Shown: positions 9,277-18,246 of the stretch, piece by piece | Layout: every line of letters starts with the position of its first letter | Position numbering within the stretch: the stretch's first letter is position 1 | Assembly: GCF_024267675.1 (NCBI RefSeq) | Contig: NZ_JALDYX010000013.1 | Location: 1-64,000 of the forward strand | DNA length: 64,000 bases | Direction: 5' to 3' | Source of the DNA: Marinobacterium sedimentorum | GTDB taxonomy: Bacteria > Pseudomonadota > Gammaproteobacteria > Pseudomonadales > Balneatricaceae | The notes under the pieces: model-generated | What the model was told of the DNA's origin: nothing | Seen by the model: only the letters and a program-made list of their open reading frames with translations | The model's database searches: none | Program-made: the position numbers and the translations under genes

Positions 9277-9363
9277 TAAAATCCTCGTCCCTGGCCGGAT
9301 CACGGCAAGGCAGCAAATCTTGTTGTTATTGTCCGGCGGGCTTGTCCCCGACCGGCTTTTTTT
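9277..9363 (+). ncRNA. Possible small RNA ending at a terminator
   Basis: A -10-like TAAAAT at 9277-9282 (with only a weak -35, TTGAGC at 9250) is followed about 55 bases later by a hairpin with CCGG/CCGG and CGGG/CCCG steps and a run of seven Ts (9357-9363). No gene lies between, so a transcript of about 75 bases is possible. It matches no RNA family I know; the promoter is weak. Confidence 0.25.
9332..9363 (+). terminator. Orphan rho-independent terminator
   Basis: A GC-rich stem (9333-9355) with one bulge is followed by CTTTTTTT. It reads rightward, but no rightward gene lies upstream, since the nearest gene to the left is transcribed leftward. It therefore ends either an unannotated transcript or antisense transcription. 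Confidence 0.55.
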
Positions 9364-9649
9364 GATTTCCAGCATCGCGTCCTTGTGAGACGCGAAGTCG
9401 AGACATACTAATAAGGGTTTACGCGTACGTCAACCTGTAGTCGAAGCCCGTTTCACACTAGCGCGGGACAAAAGCCGAACGCCTGAATGAAATTAATCGA
9501 CCCGGCAACATTCAAACAAAAATAACCCCAGGAACAGCCTGTTAGAGGCTCCTTCAAACAGTACCCGGAAAATCCGGCCCATATAAAATGAAATCACCTC
9601 ATTCGCAGCAGCCTGCTGGCGCGAACATACCGACCTCGGCGACACTGAT

Positions 9650-9673
9650 ACAAATGCGCCCAATCGCATTTGT
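9650..9673. promoter_or_regulatory. 24-bp palindrome, possible operator
   Basis: ACAAATGCG, a six-base spacer, then CGCATTTGT: a perfect 9-bp inverted repeat that extends imperfectly to GAT and ATC. No T-run follows. It lies between the leftward oxidoreductase operon and the rightward ParA-like gene, where a regulator could bind. Function is unknown. Confidence 0.4.
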
Positions 9674-10069
9674 CATCTGATGCTACCGAGCAAGGCGCAA
9701 GACCCGTTCGATAACGCTAGCTCGAACAACTGAGACTCAACGGCGCCTTACCGCCTGATTGGTGCGATTACTGCATCACCCACCCGATCGCACAAGGGCT
9801 GGGGCGTCAGCGTCTTACCCCCCTGAGCGGCGGGATGCTAGCCGCCGAAACAAAGCAGGTGTAGTGTCGGAGCTGGCGGCAACGGGCAGAGGGCAAAGCC
9901 GCACCAAGACGGTGCAAACGAGGCTTTGCCGCTGCGGGATAACCGTTGCGGGGCATCAGGGCCCACGGCTTGGGTTCCCCTTGATCGATACAGCGCCAGG
10001 GATCTGTACGCTGTAGCCACTGTAATTATGATCGTAACTGTAGATTGACATTAACGAGGATTGTTATTG

Positions 10070-10777
10070 ATGAGCAGTATCCATTTTATTGGCGGGGAGA
10101 AAGGCGGCGTAGGCAAATCAGTGCTTTCACGCTTGCTGTCGCAGTACTTTCTCGACCGCGGCCAACTCTACCTCGGACTGGACGCCGATCAGTCCCATGC
10201 CACGCTGAGTCGTTTTTATCCGCAGTACACACGCCCGGTCAACCTGGACTCATACGACAGTATCGACCAGATCATGGAGTTCGCCACTGAAGGCGAGCAG
10301 CAGATCCTGATAGACCTGCCGGCCCAGAGTGAGCGTTTTCTGGATCGCTGGATTGATGAGAACGGCGTGCTCGACATGTGCGCCGAATTGCAGATTCCGC
10401 TGCTGTACTGGTATATCGTCGATGACGGTCTCGATTCAGTCGCGCTGCTGGAAACCTTTCTGGCCAAATACGGCAGCCGGATGAATATCGCCGTTATCAA
10501 AAACGAGGGCCGCGGCACTAACTTTGCCACCATCGATGCCATACTGCACAACACTCCTGCGACAACCGGCGGCAGCACCCGGCATGCGGCGCTACCCGCC
10601 CTGCACCGTGAAACCATGCGCAAGATAGACGAGCTGAGTTTCAGTTTCTGGGGCGCTGAAAACATCAAGGACAAAAACCTTGAGCACCTCAGCCTGATGG
10701 AACGCCAGCGCACCCGCGTCTGGATTAAAAAGACCTATGCTCTGTTCGACGAACTCTTTATCGGCCAGCCCTGCTAA
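10070..10777 (+). CDS. ParA/MinD-like P-loop ATPase, orphan
   Basis: A 235-residue deviant-Walker ATPase. GGEKGGVGKS at residues 8-17 is the ParA-type Walker A with its signature lysine, LGLDADQS provides the switch-I aspartate, and LIDLPAQ is the Walker B. The family drives partitioning or positioning of DNA and protein cargo. There is no ParB-like partner, origin or mobilisation gene beside it, so the role is unknown. The ATG at 10070 is preceded by GAGGA at 10056-10060; the TTG three codons earlier is less likely. It resembles the MobD-like group of nucleotide-binding proteins. A chromosomal orphan fits better than a plasmid system. Confidence 0.75.
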   Translation: MSSIHFIGGEKGGVGKSVLSRLLSQYFLDRGQLYLGLDADQSHATLSRFYPQYTRPVNLDSYDSIDQIMEFATEGEQQILIDLPAQSERFLDRWIDENGVLDMCAELQIPLLYWYIVDDGLDSVALLETFLAKYGSRMNIAVIKNEGRGTNFATIDAILHNTPATTGGSTRHAALPALHRETMRKIDELSFSFWGAENIKDKNLEHLSLMERQRTRVWIKKTYALFDELFIGQPC

Positions 10778-10791
10778 ATAACCCCTACACT

Positions 10792-10818
10792 CAGGCCGTT
10801 TGACAAACAGACGGCCTG
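10792..10818. repeat. 8-bp hairpin after the ParA-like gene
   Basis: CAGGCCGT pairs with ACGGCCTG across an 11-base loop, 15 bp beyond the stop codon. There is no T-run, so it may protect the mRNA end or act as a weak terminator. Confidence 0.45.
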
Positions 10819-11076
10819 AATCGCCCCCTTGCGACGATAATTCAGTCTTAACGCCCCCCGCCACAGCGCACAGCATCGTTAAAGCCAAAAGTCACTGACT
10901 CACTACTGGCTCCGAAAGTTCCATCGGCCTTCGTCGTATCGGCATTACAAAGCACAGCGGCATTTCCGGCAAGGCAGGAAGCTACGATATTTAAAACAGA
11001 CAAACGCCCGTTTCAACCAAGGACTAAAACCTGTGCCTTCCCTTAGGCTATTCGCTCAGCTACTCTGCAATCCAGA
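10819..11076. other. Intergenic stretch before the H-NS-like gene
   Basis: I see no gene here. Base composition shifts towards AT from about 11050, leading into the promoter of the H-NS-like gene. Confidence 0.5.
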
Positions 11077-11106
11077 TTGACTTGAAACTTTACCTCTGCA
11101 TTTAAT
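11077..11106 (+). promoter_or_regulatory. Probable sigma-70 promoter of the H-NS-like gene
   Basis: TTGACT at 11077-11082 and TTTAAT at 11101-11106 are separated by 18 bp, inside an AT-rich tract about 65 bp ahead of the start codon. AT-rich curved DNA would also suit autoregulation by H-NS, but that is inference. Confidence 0.45.
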
Positions 11107-11170
11107 TTGCTAATATAAATTTATTCTGTAGAATCCAGCACGATCTCAACATGACACAGGTGACTATTAA

Positions 11171-11572
11171 ATGAGCGAAAACGAGTTCACTTCTACACTG
11201 CTGCGCAAAAACTCCCTGCGTAAAGCCGTGACTGAAATCTCCGTCGCAGAACTGGAAAAAGTTCTTTCCGACCTTCAGGAAATCCGCGACGAAAAAGTTG
11301 CTGCAGAAGAAGAACGCGCAGCCGCTGATGCAACTCGCCTGGAAGCCGTTAAAAAGATCCAGGCTCAGATGGCCGAACTTGGTCTGTCCGCCGATGATCT
11401 CTCCGCTGGCGGCGCCGCTGCCACCAAGAAGGCTTCTGTACCGGCCAAGTACCGCCTGATCGACGCTGATGGCAAGCCGCACGAATGGTCCGGCCGTGGC
11501 CGTACCCCGCGTGTCTTCCTGGAGCGTTTTGAAAAAGGCGCCAAGAAAGAAGATTTCCTGATTCAGAAGTAA
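11171..11572 (+). CDS. H-NS family nucleoid-associated protein
   Basis: A 133-residue H-NS-like protein that would bind AT-rich DNA and silence transcription. Residues 1-80 are highly charged and predicted helical/coiled-coil, for oligomerisation. An Ala/Gly linker follows. The C-terminal domain KYRLIDADGKPHEWSGRGRTP matches the H-NS DNA-binding core, with GRGRTP as the minor-groove hook. The gene stands alone, with its own promoter-like sequence and two tandem terminators. A silencer fits a genome that carries AT-rich foreign cassettes such as those at 1-1570. Confidence 0.88.
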   Translation: MSENEFTSTLLRKNSLRKAVTEISVAELEKVLSDLQEIRDEKVAAEEERAAADATRLEAVKKIQAQMAELGLSADDLSAGGAAATKKASVPAKYRLIDADGKPHEWSGRGRTPRVFLERFEKGAKKEDFLIQK

Positions 11573-11581
11573 TCAGGCGTT

Positions 11582-11655
11582 AAGGCCGGTTAATACCGGC
11601 TTTAAACGAACTGCTATTAAAAAGCGCTGCATCCCCAGGGATCAGCGCTTTTTTG
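11582..11655 (+). terminator. Tandem terminators after the H-NS-like gene
   Basis: The first hairpin, AAGGCCGGT-TAAT-ACCGGCTTT, is at 11582-11603. The second, AAAAGCGCTG against CAGCGCTTTTTT, is at 11619-11655 and has a strong T-run. Together they isolate the gene from the convergent trmL. Confidence 0.85.
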
Positions 11656-11689
11656 CGTTTTCAACACTGGAAAACGCCCAATGTACGAA

Positions 11690-12154
11690 TCAGACTCCGC
11701 CGCTGAACCCCTGCTGCCGCCAGGCCTCATAACTGATAATCGCCACGGCATTGGACAGATTCAGCGAGCGGTTATTGGGCATCATGGGAATACGAAGCCG
11801 GTGATCCGGCGCAATACTTTGCATGACCGCATCCGGTAAACCACTGGTTTCAGAGCCAAACAAAAGCACATCATCGGGCCTGTATTCAATCTGGTCGTGG
11901 GGCTGAGTGGCCTTGGTGGTACAGGCCAGAATACGCCGGCCCTGCATGGCGATTATAAAGGCGCCGTAGTCTTTATACCGGTGCACAGGGGCAAGATCAT
12001 GGTAATCCAGCCCCGCCCGACGCAGATTCTTTTCCTCCAGATCAAACCCCAAGGGCTCAATCAGATGCAGCGTGCAGCCATTATTGGCCGCCAAACGAAT
12101 AATATTGCCGGTATTGGGTGGGACCCTCGGCTCATAAAGTGCGATATGAAACAT
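11690..12154 (-). CDS. trmL: tRNA (cytidine(34)-2'-O)-methyltransferase TrmL
   Basis: A 154-residue SPOUT-class methyltransferase that 2'-O-methylates the wobble base of tRNA-Leu isoacceptors. [20 protein letters not shown] opens the protein as in known TrmL; the knot motifs [10 protein letters not shown] and [10 protein letters not shown] are present. I place the start at 12154 because it matches the family N-terminus, while the ATG at 12190 overlaps a TATAAT that probably is the promoter -10. Confidence 0.93.
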   Translation of the reverse strand: MFHIALYEPRVPPNTGNIIRLAANNGCTLHLIEPLGFDLEEKNLRRAGLDYHDLAPVHRYKDYGAFIIAMQGRRILACTTKATQPHDQIEYRPDDVLLFGSETSGLPDAVMQSIAPDHRLRIPMMPNNRSLNLSNAVAIISYEAWRQQGFSGGV

Positions 12155-12183
12155 GCAACGCCAGCCACTGTCAGCCGTAAAGG

Positions 12184-12196
12184 CAGCCATTATACA
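12184..12196 (-). promoter_or_regulatory. Probable -10 element of trmL
   Basis: The minus strand reads CATGTATAATGG here, a perfect TATAAT about 35 bp ahead of the trmL start. The -35 is poor. Confidence 0.4.
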
Positions 12197-12238
12197 TGGG
12201 CATTTGAATTAACCGGTATGCGCGGTGATTGTCAGACA

Positions 12239-12883
12239 CTAACGGATCAGGAAGCCTGACGGCCAGGATTGACCCCGGCTCACCAGAGGCCTTATTTCGG
12301 CGGTCTGGTGATGGGATATCCGCCGGTGGGCACAGGCGGCCAGCCCGACAAAGGCGGTTTGCAGTATTTGCACCCAGTCACCGTGGGACACCAGCAACAA
12401 CACTTCTCCGGCATGGCGCGTTTCCAGCGCCCGTAGCGTATCAAGCCCACGCTGCAGGACGCAGGATACCGGTTCGACGCTCCCCTCTCCCCGGTTCCCT
12501 GCATCCTGTCTCGCGTTATCCATGCAGCCATCAGTGTCGGCTTCATCCTGCTGCCACACCTGCCCGTAGCCGCTGTCCGCCAGGCCTTCCCAGCGCCCGA
12601 AAAAGCGCTCCCGCAGGCCGGCATCCAGTTCAGGCGATGGCAGCTCAAAATGGCGTGCGGCCAGCGCCGCCGTTTGCCGTGCGCGCAGGAAATCGGAGCT
12701 GATGACCCGCGCCGGCCGCGGGCCATCAAAGTGCGCCAGCGACGCCCGTACCTGACGCTCACCTTCGGCGGTCAGGCCATAGGCGGTCGTGCCAATAGAC
12801 GGCGCACTGACGATGATCCCGGCCACATTAGCCTCACTCTGGCCATGGCGCATCAGGTAATAGCTATTTCTAAATTGCGTCAT
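12239..12883 (-). CDS. Histidine phosphatase (phosphoglycerate mutase-like)
   Basis: A 214-residue member of the histidine phosphatase superfamily. LMRHGQSEAN near the N-terminus carries the phosphorylated histidine, SSDFLRARQTA matches the second conserved block, and LLLVSHGDW supplies the second catalytic histidine. It starts 52 bp after the second PhnE gene in the same direction, so it looks like the last gene of the phn/GDPD operon. There it could release phosphate from a product of the pathway; alternatively it is a house-cleaning phosphatase. The substrate cannot be told from the sequence. Confidence 0.82.
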   Translation of the reverse strand: MTQFRNSYYLMRHGQSEANVAGIIVSAPSIGTTAYGLTAEGERQVRASLAHFDGPRPARVISSDFLRARQTAALAARHFELPSPELDAGLRERFFGRWEGLADSGYGQVWQQDEADTDGCMDNARQDAGNRGEGSVEPVSCVLQRGLDTLRALETRHAGEVLLLVSHGDWVQILQTAFVGLAACAHRRISHHQTAEIRPLVSRGQSWPSGFLIR

Positions 12884-12935
12884 GGCCGCTGCTGCCCCCC
12901 AAAAAAGTCCTGAATAACCCGGCCTCTGGCCGAAA

Positions 12936-13757
12936 TCAGAGAAGTCGCTTGCGGATATTCACCACCAGAATTTCCGCCAGTATCACCACGACGAAAATCG
13001 CCAGCAACGCCATGGCCACACGCTGCCATTCGAACAGGTTCATGGCGTCGCTGAGTACAACGCCAATACCGCCAGCCCCCACCAGGCCAAGCACCGCCGA
13101 CTCACGGACATTAATGTCCCATCGAAACAGCACTATGCTGAAAAACGCTGGCAGAATCTGTGGCCAGTACCCCTTGAGCAGAATCGCGGTCCATGACGCA
13201 CCTGTCGCCGTCAGGGCTTCGATGGGGCCCATATTGATCTCTTCGATGGCCTCCCCCAGCAGCTTGCCGACAAAACCTACCGAACGAAAGGCGATGGCCA
13301 GCACACCTGCGATCACCGACGGACCGAAGATGGCCACAAACAGCAACGCCCACACCAGGGAGTTGACCGAACGGGACGATACCAGGAAAAAGCGCGCTAT
13401 CCAGTGGCACCAGGGCGATGCCACCACATTGCTGGCATTCATCAGCGCCAGCGGAATGGCAAAGATCAGCGTCAGCAGCGTACCCAGGGTCGCGATATTA
13501 AGCGTTTCGAGCATGGCATCGTGCACCGAAACCGGATAGTAGGCGAAGTCTATCGGCCACATGCGGCTGAACATGTCGGCCATCTGTTCGGGCGCATCAT
13601 AGAAAAACTCAGGAATCACTTCCACCGTCTGCATCGAGAGCACCAGTGCCATGATCAGCACCAGATAAACCGCATAACGCGACAGTTTCTGACTCAGGGT
13701 AAAGCGCTGCCAGTGATGATCGATGGCGGTCTGGGGTGTCGCGGTCGATGTTTTCAT
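12936..13757 (-). CDS. phnE: PhnE-type ABC permease, second subunit
   Basis: A 273-residue inner-membrane permease of the phosphonate/phosphate-ester ABC family. It has about six membrane helices and the EAA loop GEAIEEINMGPIEALTATGA, which docks with the ATPase. Its start overlaps the stop of the preceding permease by 4 bp, indicating translational coupling. Two different PhnE-like permeases in tandem suggest a heterodimeric channel. Confidence 0.9.
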   Translation of the reverse strand: MKTSTATPQTAIDHHWQRFTLSQKLSRYAVYLVLIMALVLSMQTVEVIPEFFYDAPEQMADMFSRMWPIDFAYYPVSVHDAMLETLNIATLGTLLTLIFAIPLALMNASNVVASPWCHWIARFFLVSSRSVNSLVWALLFVAIFGPSVIAGVLAIAFRSVGFVGKLLGEAIEEINMGPIEALTATGASWTAILLKGYWPQILPAFFSIVLFRWDINVRESAVLGLVGAGGIGVVLSDAMNLFEWQRVAMALLAIFVVVILAEILVVNIRKRLL

Positions 13758-14560
13758 TTGAAGATCCTGCGCACCAGATTGGAAATAAACTCACCAAACA
13801 TGATCAGGGCAATAATGACGATCAGGATGGCGGCGACGAAATCGTAGTCAAAGCGCTGAAAAGCCGAAAATAGCGTCCCCCCCAGGCCGCCTGCACCGAC
13901 GATACCCACCATGGTGGAGTTGCGCAGATTGGAGTCCAGCTGGTAGGTAGAAAAGCCCAGAAAGCGTGAAAACACCTGTGGCATCACCGCGAAGAGGACG
14001 ACACTGACAAAGCTGGCGCCGGTGGCACGAATGGCCTCGACCTGCTTAAGCGAGATTTCCTCTATGGCTTCGGCAAACAGCTTGGCGATAAAGCCAATGG
14101 AAGCGACCACCAGGGTCAAAATGCCGGCCAGAGCACCGAAACCCACGCTCTTGACGAACAGGATGGCGATAATCACCGGATGAAAGGTACGACAGAGCGC
14201 AATCAGCGCCCGCACCGGACTGCTAATCCAGCCACTCATCAAATTGCGCGCCGCAAAGAGCCCCAGAAACAGCGACACTACTATGCCGACAAAGCTGGCA
14301 ATCACGGCAATTTCCAGGCTTTCTACCAGGCCGCCGAGCAGCAGTTCCCAGCGGCTGAAGTTGGGCGGAAACATCTTGTCCAGCAGATTGCCGGCATAGC
14401 CCATGCCTGTACTGATACGCTCCCAGCTCAGCCCCAGCGCATTGATCGAATACACCAGGTAACCCGCCAGCAACAGCCAGATAACGGTGACGAACCAGTT
14501 GCGGGCAAACGGATTGGGCCGCGCAGCAGGGGCAGGGGTAACGGAATCTACGCCAGCCAT
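13754..14560 (-). CDS. phnE: PhnE-type ABC permease, first subunit
   Basis: A 268-residue permease similar in layout to its downstream neighbour. About six membrane segments start after a short cytoplasmic N-terminus, and the EAA loop reads [28 protein letters not shown] lies close ahead of the ATG at 14560. The start overlaps the end of phnC by 13 bp, so the three are one translational unit. Confidence 0.9.
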   Translation of the reverse strand: MAGVDSVTPAPAARPNPFARNWFVTVIWLLLAGYLVYSINALGLSWERISTGMGYAGNLLDKMFPPNFSRWELLLGGLVESLEIAVIASFVGIVVSLFLGLFAARNLMSGWISSPVRALIALCRTFHPVIIAILFVKSVGFGALAGILTLVVASIGFIAKLFAEAIEEISLKQVEAIRATGASFVSVVLFAVMPQVFSRFLGFSTYQLDSNLRNSTMVGIVGAGGLGGTLFSAFQRFDYDFVAAILIVIIALIMFGEFISNLVRRIFK

Positions 14561-15315
14561 GATTCACCTCCATAAATCAGTTTCAAATGCGCATCGGAAA
14601 TGCCTTCCGGGCTGCCGTCATACACCACCTTGCCGCCGGCCATGCCGATCATGCGCTTGGCAAAGCGCCGGGCCAGGGTTACGTCGTGGATATTCACCAG
14701 CGCCGGAATATTTTTTTCCTGCGCAAAGCGTTCCAGCAATTCCATAATTTCCACTGCGGTCTTGGGGTCCAGCGAGGAGGTCGGCTCATCCGCCAGCAGA
14801 ATGCGCGGATCCTGCATGACCGCCCGGGCAATGCCGACACGCTGGCGCTGGCCGCCGGAGAGGCTGTCGGCACGTTGGGTGGCGTGGGCGCTCAGGCCCA
14901 CCGCATCCAGCAGTTCGAAGGCCGTATTGATATCCTGCTGACTGAAATTGCGCCGCCAGGCACGCCAGGCCGACATATAGCCCAGCCGCCCGGTGAGCAC
15001 GTTTTCGATCACGCTCAGGCGCTCCACCAGGTTGTACTCCTGGAACACCATGCCGACATGGCGGCGCAATTTGCGCAGCTCGCCACCCCTGGCATCGCAC
15101 AGATCAGCCTGGTCAAACATGATCTGCCCGGCGGTGGGCTCGATCAGGCGGTTAATACAGCGCAGCAGCGTACTTTTGCCGGTACCGGAGGGGCCTATAA
15201 TGGCGATAATACCGGGTTCAGTGATCGTAATATCAATGCCCTTGAGTATAGGGTTGCCACTAACATATTCTTTTTTAAGGCCTTTAATCTCAAGAAACGC
15301 CTGAGCAGAAGACAT
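14548..15315 (-). CDS. phnC: PhnC-type ABC transporter ATPase
   Basis: A 255-residue ATP-binding subunit that powers import of phosphonate, phosphite or phosphate-ester compounds. Walker A is GPSGTGKST, the Q-loop region [15 protein letters not shown] is typical of PhnC, the signature is [14 protein letters not shown] and Walker B is [12 protein letters not shown]. The ATG at 15315 has AGGA seven bases upstream. Cotranscribed with both permeases. Confidence 0.93.
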   Translation of the reverse strand: MSSAQAFLEIKGLKKEYVSGNPILKGIDITITEPGIIAIIGPSGTGKSTLLRCINRLIEPTAGQIMFDQADLCDARGGELRKLRRHVGMVFQEYNLVERLSVIENVLTGRLGYMSAWRAWRRNFSQQDINTAFELLDAVGLSAHATQRADSLSGGQRQRVGIARAVMQDPRILLADEPTSSLDPKTAVEIMELLERFAQEKNIPALVNIHDVTLARRFAKRMIGMAGGKVVYDGSPEGISDAHLKLIYGGESWLA

Positions 15316-15460
15316 AGCCAAATCCTGTAAACATGAAAATTAGGTGCACGAATGCGCAGGAAGCAAAAAGCTCCAGTCAGGGCACAGGCACAGGGGTCTT
15401 GCAGGGATGACAAAACCGGGGCCTACAGATGCCCCGGCGTCGCTTTTAAAACCGGGACCC

Positions 15461-16720
15461 TTAGCCGGAGCAGCCGGCGTAGTAGGTTACAGTGGCGGGC
15501 CAGTCGGAGAAGACGCCAATCACACCCACGTCCTGCACCAGCACATCCAGCAAATCGAAGGTATTGCCGTCATTGGTGGTGATATTGTTGATGCTCTGGT
15601 AATACCAGCCACCGCCGCCGTTCAGCGGACCGGATCGCTCAAGGCTCCAGGTAATGATATCGAGCCCGGCAGCCTTCGCAGCCCTGGCATAGACCGAGGG
15701 CACGATCTTGCCGTTTTCGGCTGTGACCAGCATCCACAACGGCGGCGCTATGATCCTGACGCCCATCTCCTGCAACTCGCCCATGCTGGGCGACCAGGTG
15801 GCGGGATTACTGTAGTCAAAGCCTTCGATGTCATAGCGATCATCCAGATAGACCGCCTGGGCACCAAAGGCAGGTTCATTCGCCAACCAGTATTTCACGT
15901 CCTCCAGGTTGAAGGATTGTGGGAATACATCAGCCGGATCCACGCCCATCTCTTTGTAATCATTGATCATCTGCTGAGCGTAGTCGTGTTGGCTATAGTC
16001 GCCCTGAAACGGCATCTGCACCGCGGCGCCCTTGAGCTCCGGCGTCATTTTCACACCCAGCTGCTGGAACAGCTCGATGCTCTGGCGGTGGCTCATCAGG
16101 GTGCCGTTGCCGGCATACAGATCGGTGCGATAGGCGGCGGTGGAGTTCATGTATTCCTCCAGCGTTTTCGCCTCCTTGTTGCCCGCGTCCATCTTGCCCT
16201 TGAGCGACAGGAATTCATCCAGCGTCACATCGCTGGTGCGGCACTCCACATCCTTGAAGGGTGTGTCGCTGCTGTAGTCCGGTGCCACGGTGCATTTTTC
16301 CGCCAGCTCCGGCACCGCCAGGATATTGGTGGTGGTATGCAGATCGCTCTGGGAATGGCGGCATACCAGTTCCCGGTCCTTGGTAAAGGTCACATCGCAT
16401 TCCACGATGCCGGCCCCCATGCGTGCCGCAGCAACGTAGGATTCACGGGTATGCTCGGGGAACTGCAGTGGCGCACCACGGTGGCCGATGGACAGGTCAG
16501 AGCGGGGGAAGCTCTGATCCTTGCAGGCACTGAGGCGTGCTTTCAACGGGCTGTCCTGCATCGCATCGATCAGGAAGAAAGGCCGTGGTCCCAGCTGCGC
16601 CGCCGCCATCTCGGCTTTGGCACCCGCCTCGGTGGCCGTGGCGGCAAAGGCGCCACCGGCCATGCCCGCCAGCAGGGTCATGCCCGCCAGGGCATGCAGG
16701 CTTTTGGTCAGTTTTTTCAT
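15461..16720 (-). CDS. Periplasmic glycerophosphodiester phosphodiesterase
   Basis: A 419-residue exported GDPD-family enzyme that splits glycerophosphodiesters to glycerol-3-phosphate and an alcohol. A signal peptide ([13 protein letters not shown], ending GGAFAAT) precedes the TIM barrel. [19 protein letters not shown] carries the catalytic HR and metal-binding [11 protein letters not shown] the next acidic ligands, and the [10 protein letters not shown] region the second histidine. It lies between phnD and phnC in one operon, with an AAGGATGAACA ribosome site. This suggests that the ABC system imports a product or relative of phosphodiester hydrolysis rather than, or besides, phosphonates. 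Confidence 0.9.
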   Translation of the reverse strand: MKKLTKSLHALAGMTLLAGMAGGAFAATATEAGAKAEMAAAQLGPRPFFLIDAMQDSPLKARLSACKDQSFPRSDLSIGHRGAPLQFPEHTRESYVAAARMGAGIVECDVTFTKDRELVCRHSQSDLHTTTNILAVPELAEKCTVAPDYSSDTPFKDVECRTSDVTLDEFLSLKGKMDAGNKEAKTLEEYMNSTAAYRTDLYAGNGTLMSHRQSIELFQQLGVKMTPELKGAAVQMPFQGDYSQHDYAQQMINDYKEMGVDPADVFPQSFNLEDVKYWLANEPAFGAQAVYLDDRYDIEGFDYSNPATWSPSMGELQEMGVRIIAPPLWMLVTAENGKIVPSVYARAAKAAGLDIITWSLERSGPLNGGGGWYYQSINNITTNDGNTFDLLDVLVQDVGVIGVFSDWPATVTYYAGCSG

Positions 16721-16842
16721 TGTTCATCCTTAGCAGGTTTCCGTACAACGGAGACCTGCGGTTATGCGAATCAAGGAGTTCGGGCGCCACCACAGGCTGC
16801 AGCAGCGCCCACAGAATCGGGGCTCCCCCGCTAGACGGCGTT

Positions 16843-16864
16843 CCCCGGGCCCGCAGGGCCGGGG
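16843..16864. promoter_or_regulatory. Intercistronic GC hairpin between phnD and the GDPD gene
   Basis: CCCCGGGCCC and GGGCCGGGG pair around a 3-base loop. With no T-run it is more likely to stabilise the phnD transcript or partly stop transcription than to end it, a common arrangement when a binding protein must outnumber the rest of its operon. Confidence 0.5.
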
Positions 16865-16972
16865 ACAAGCGTACGGCTGCGATGTTGCATTTAAAGGTGA
16901 CCGGGGCCGACAAAGTCCGGCGCCGGTCACCCGTGCTTCAGCAGCACGCCGGGCCTGCCTGGCGGGTGAACC

Positions 16973-18025
16973 TCAGCTGCTTGTCTTGGCGGCTTCAGCG
17001 GCGACCTGCTCGGCCCGCTTCTTGGCAGCCTTGGCAGCATCCTTTTCAGCCAGCGCCTTGAGGCCCGCCTTGGAATAGGCAGTACCGGTGGCGTGGGCGA
17101 TATCGCGGATAACCTTCCAGTCTTCCTGATAGGTCACAGGGTAAAAACGATCGGCACCATTAAAGGTTTCGGTCATTTGCTCGGAGAAGCGGAAGCTGGC
17201 GAACGCCTGTTTGATCTTCTCGACCAATTCCGGATGCAGGTCGTGGGCGTAGCCAAAGGCCGACGTCGGGAAACGCGGGCTGGTATAGATAATACGGAAG
17301 TCATCCTGCTTGATGCGCTCGGCCGACACCATGCGGTCGAACACATCGGAGGCCACAGGAGCGGCATCGTAGTCACCGCTCAGCACGCCCATGATCGACT
17401 GATCGTGCTTGCCGGAATATTTAACGGTGTAGTCTGTGTCCGGCGTAATGCCCAGCGCCGGGAACAGTGCCCGAGGTGCCAGATTACCGGAGTTGGACGA
17501 CGCGGATGTGTGCGCCACCAGCTTGCCTTTCAGGTCTGCCATAGTCTGAATGCTGCTGTCCTTGCGCACGATGGTAATCAGGTTATAGCCCTGAAAGGAA
17601 TCGGCGGTGCCCTTCACGGCAATGGGAACATAACCGCCGAGGTTGACGGCGTAACCGGTCGGGCCGGTGGAGAATCCAGCAATATGCAACCGACCGGAGC
17701 GAATGGCTTCCACTTCAGCGGCATTGGAATGCACGGTGTAATAGATCACTTTTTTGCCGGTGGCTTCACTCAGATGCTGCTGAAACTCCTTGAACGCATC
17801 CTTGTACACGGCCGGGTCTTCCACCGGGGTGTAGGTGAACACCAGGGTACTGGGATCACGCCACTCGGACGCATCCTTGGGCGAATCCGCCACCAGATCT
17901 TTGTTCTCGTCGCAGAACTTGTCGTCCAGCACGCCACGGTTGCTGCACTCATCGGCGTTGGCGATGCCCGCACCCAGTAGCAGGGAAGCCGTCAGAAGCA
18001 GGCCGGTAAGGGATTTTCTCAGCAT
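16973..18025 (-). CDS. phnD: PhnD-type periplasmic binding protein
   Basis: A 350-residue phosphate/phosphonate-class solute-binding protein. The signal peptide runs MLRKSLTGLLLTASLLLGAGIANA. The mature protein has the PhnD pattern: LVFTYTPVEDP near the start, then YYTVHSNAAEVEAIRSGRLHIAGFS, HTSASSNSGNLAPRALF and SPRFPTSAFGYA, which line the ligand pocket. An unusual Ala/Lys-rich tail of about 25 residues ends the protein. It is first in the operon, about 100 bp downstream of a sigma-54 promoter. The exact ligand (phosphonate, phosphite or a small phosphate ester) cannot be read from the sequence. Confidence 0.92.
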   Translation of the reverse strand: MLRKSLTGLLLTASLLLGAGIANADECSNRGVLDDKFCDENKDLVADSPKDASEWRDPSTLVFTYTPVEDPAVYKDAFKEFQQHLSEATGKKVIYYTVHSNAAEVEAIRSGRLHIAGFSTGPTGYAVNLGGYVPIAVKGTADSFQGYNLITIVRKDSSIQTMADLKGKLVAHTSASSNSGNLAPRALFPALGITPDTDYTVKYSGKHDQSIMGVLSGDYDAAPVASDVFDRMVSAERIKQDDFRIIYTSPRFPTSAFGYAHDLHPELVEKIKQAFASFRFSEQMTETFNGADRFYPVTYQEDWKVIRDIAHATGTAYSKAGLKALAEKDAAKAAKKRAEQVAAEAAKTSS

Positions 18026-18125
18026 TGTTTTTATCCTTGTCGCTTATCGTGTTGGCGCCGCCCGATATCCTGCGGCGGCGATGCTACGCAGCCCAGGCGT
18101 AGCCAGGCTTAGTCGACAGGATAGA

Positions 18126-18143
18126 TAGCAAGATCAGAACCAA
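18126..18143 (-). promoter_or_regulatory. Sigma-54 promoter of the phn/GDPD operon
   Basis: The minus strand reads TTGGTTCTGATCTTGCTA, with GG and GC ten bases apart as in TTGGCACG-N4-TTGC. It lies about 100 bp ahead of phnD and just downstream of a gene for a sigma-54-dependent regulator. Confidence 0.65.
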
Positions 18144-18205
18144 AAATTAAAAGTCGTTGTTTTACATATGGTTATATTTAACCACCGGATCAAGTATCGA
18201 CCAAA

Positions 18206-18225
18206 ACGGGACACTTCAGACCCGC
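18206..18225 (-). promoter_or_regulatory. Candidate activator site upstream of phnD
   Basis: ACGGGACACTTCAGACCCGC is a partial palindrome (CGGG-C...G-CCCG) about 65 bp upstream of the -24 box, at the distance expected of an enhancer for the adjacent NtrC-like regulator. Only one copy was noticed. Confidence 0.3.
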
Positions 18226-18246
18226 CAAGCCAACCAGAAAGGACAG

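Larger units (their letters stand above)
9062..10069. other. 1-kb intergenic region with palindromes and a possible small RNA
   Basis: No protein gene is supported here. It contains the promoter side of the leftward oxidoreductase operon, a T-tailed hairpin at 9332-9363, a perfect 7-bp stem at 9375-9395, and a near-perfect palindrome at 9650-9673. Sequences from about 9700 to 10030 show nothing I can name. Confidence 0.5.

Noticed and set aside
9097..9279. A 60-codon rightward frame in the 1-kb gap
   Set aside because: No ribosome site, cysteine/arginine-rich chance composition, and it overlaps the suspected promoter of the leftward operon.
10045..10050. TTGACA as a -35 box of the ParA-like gene
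   Set aside because: A -10 at the proper distance would fall on the start codon, and no matching TATAAT-like element is present.
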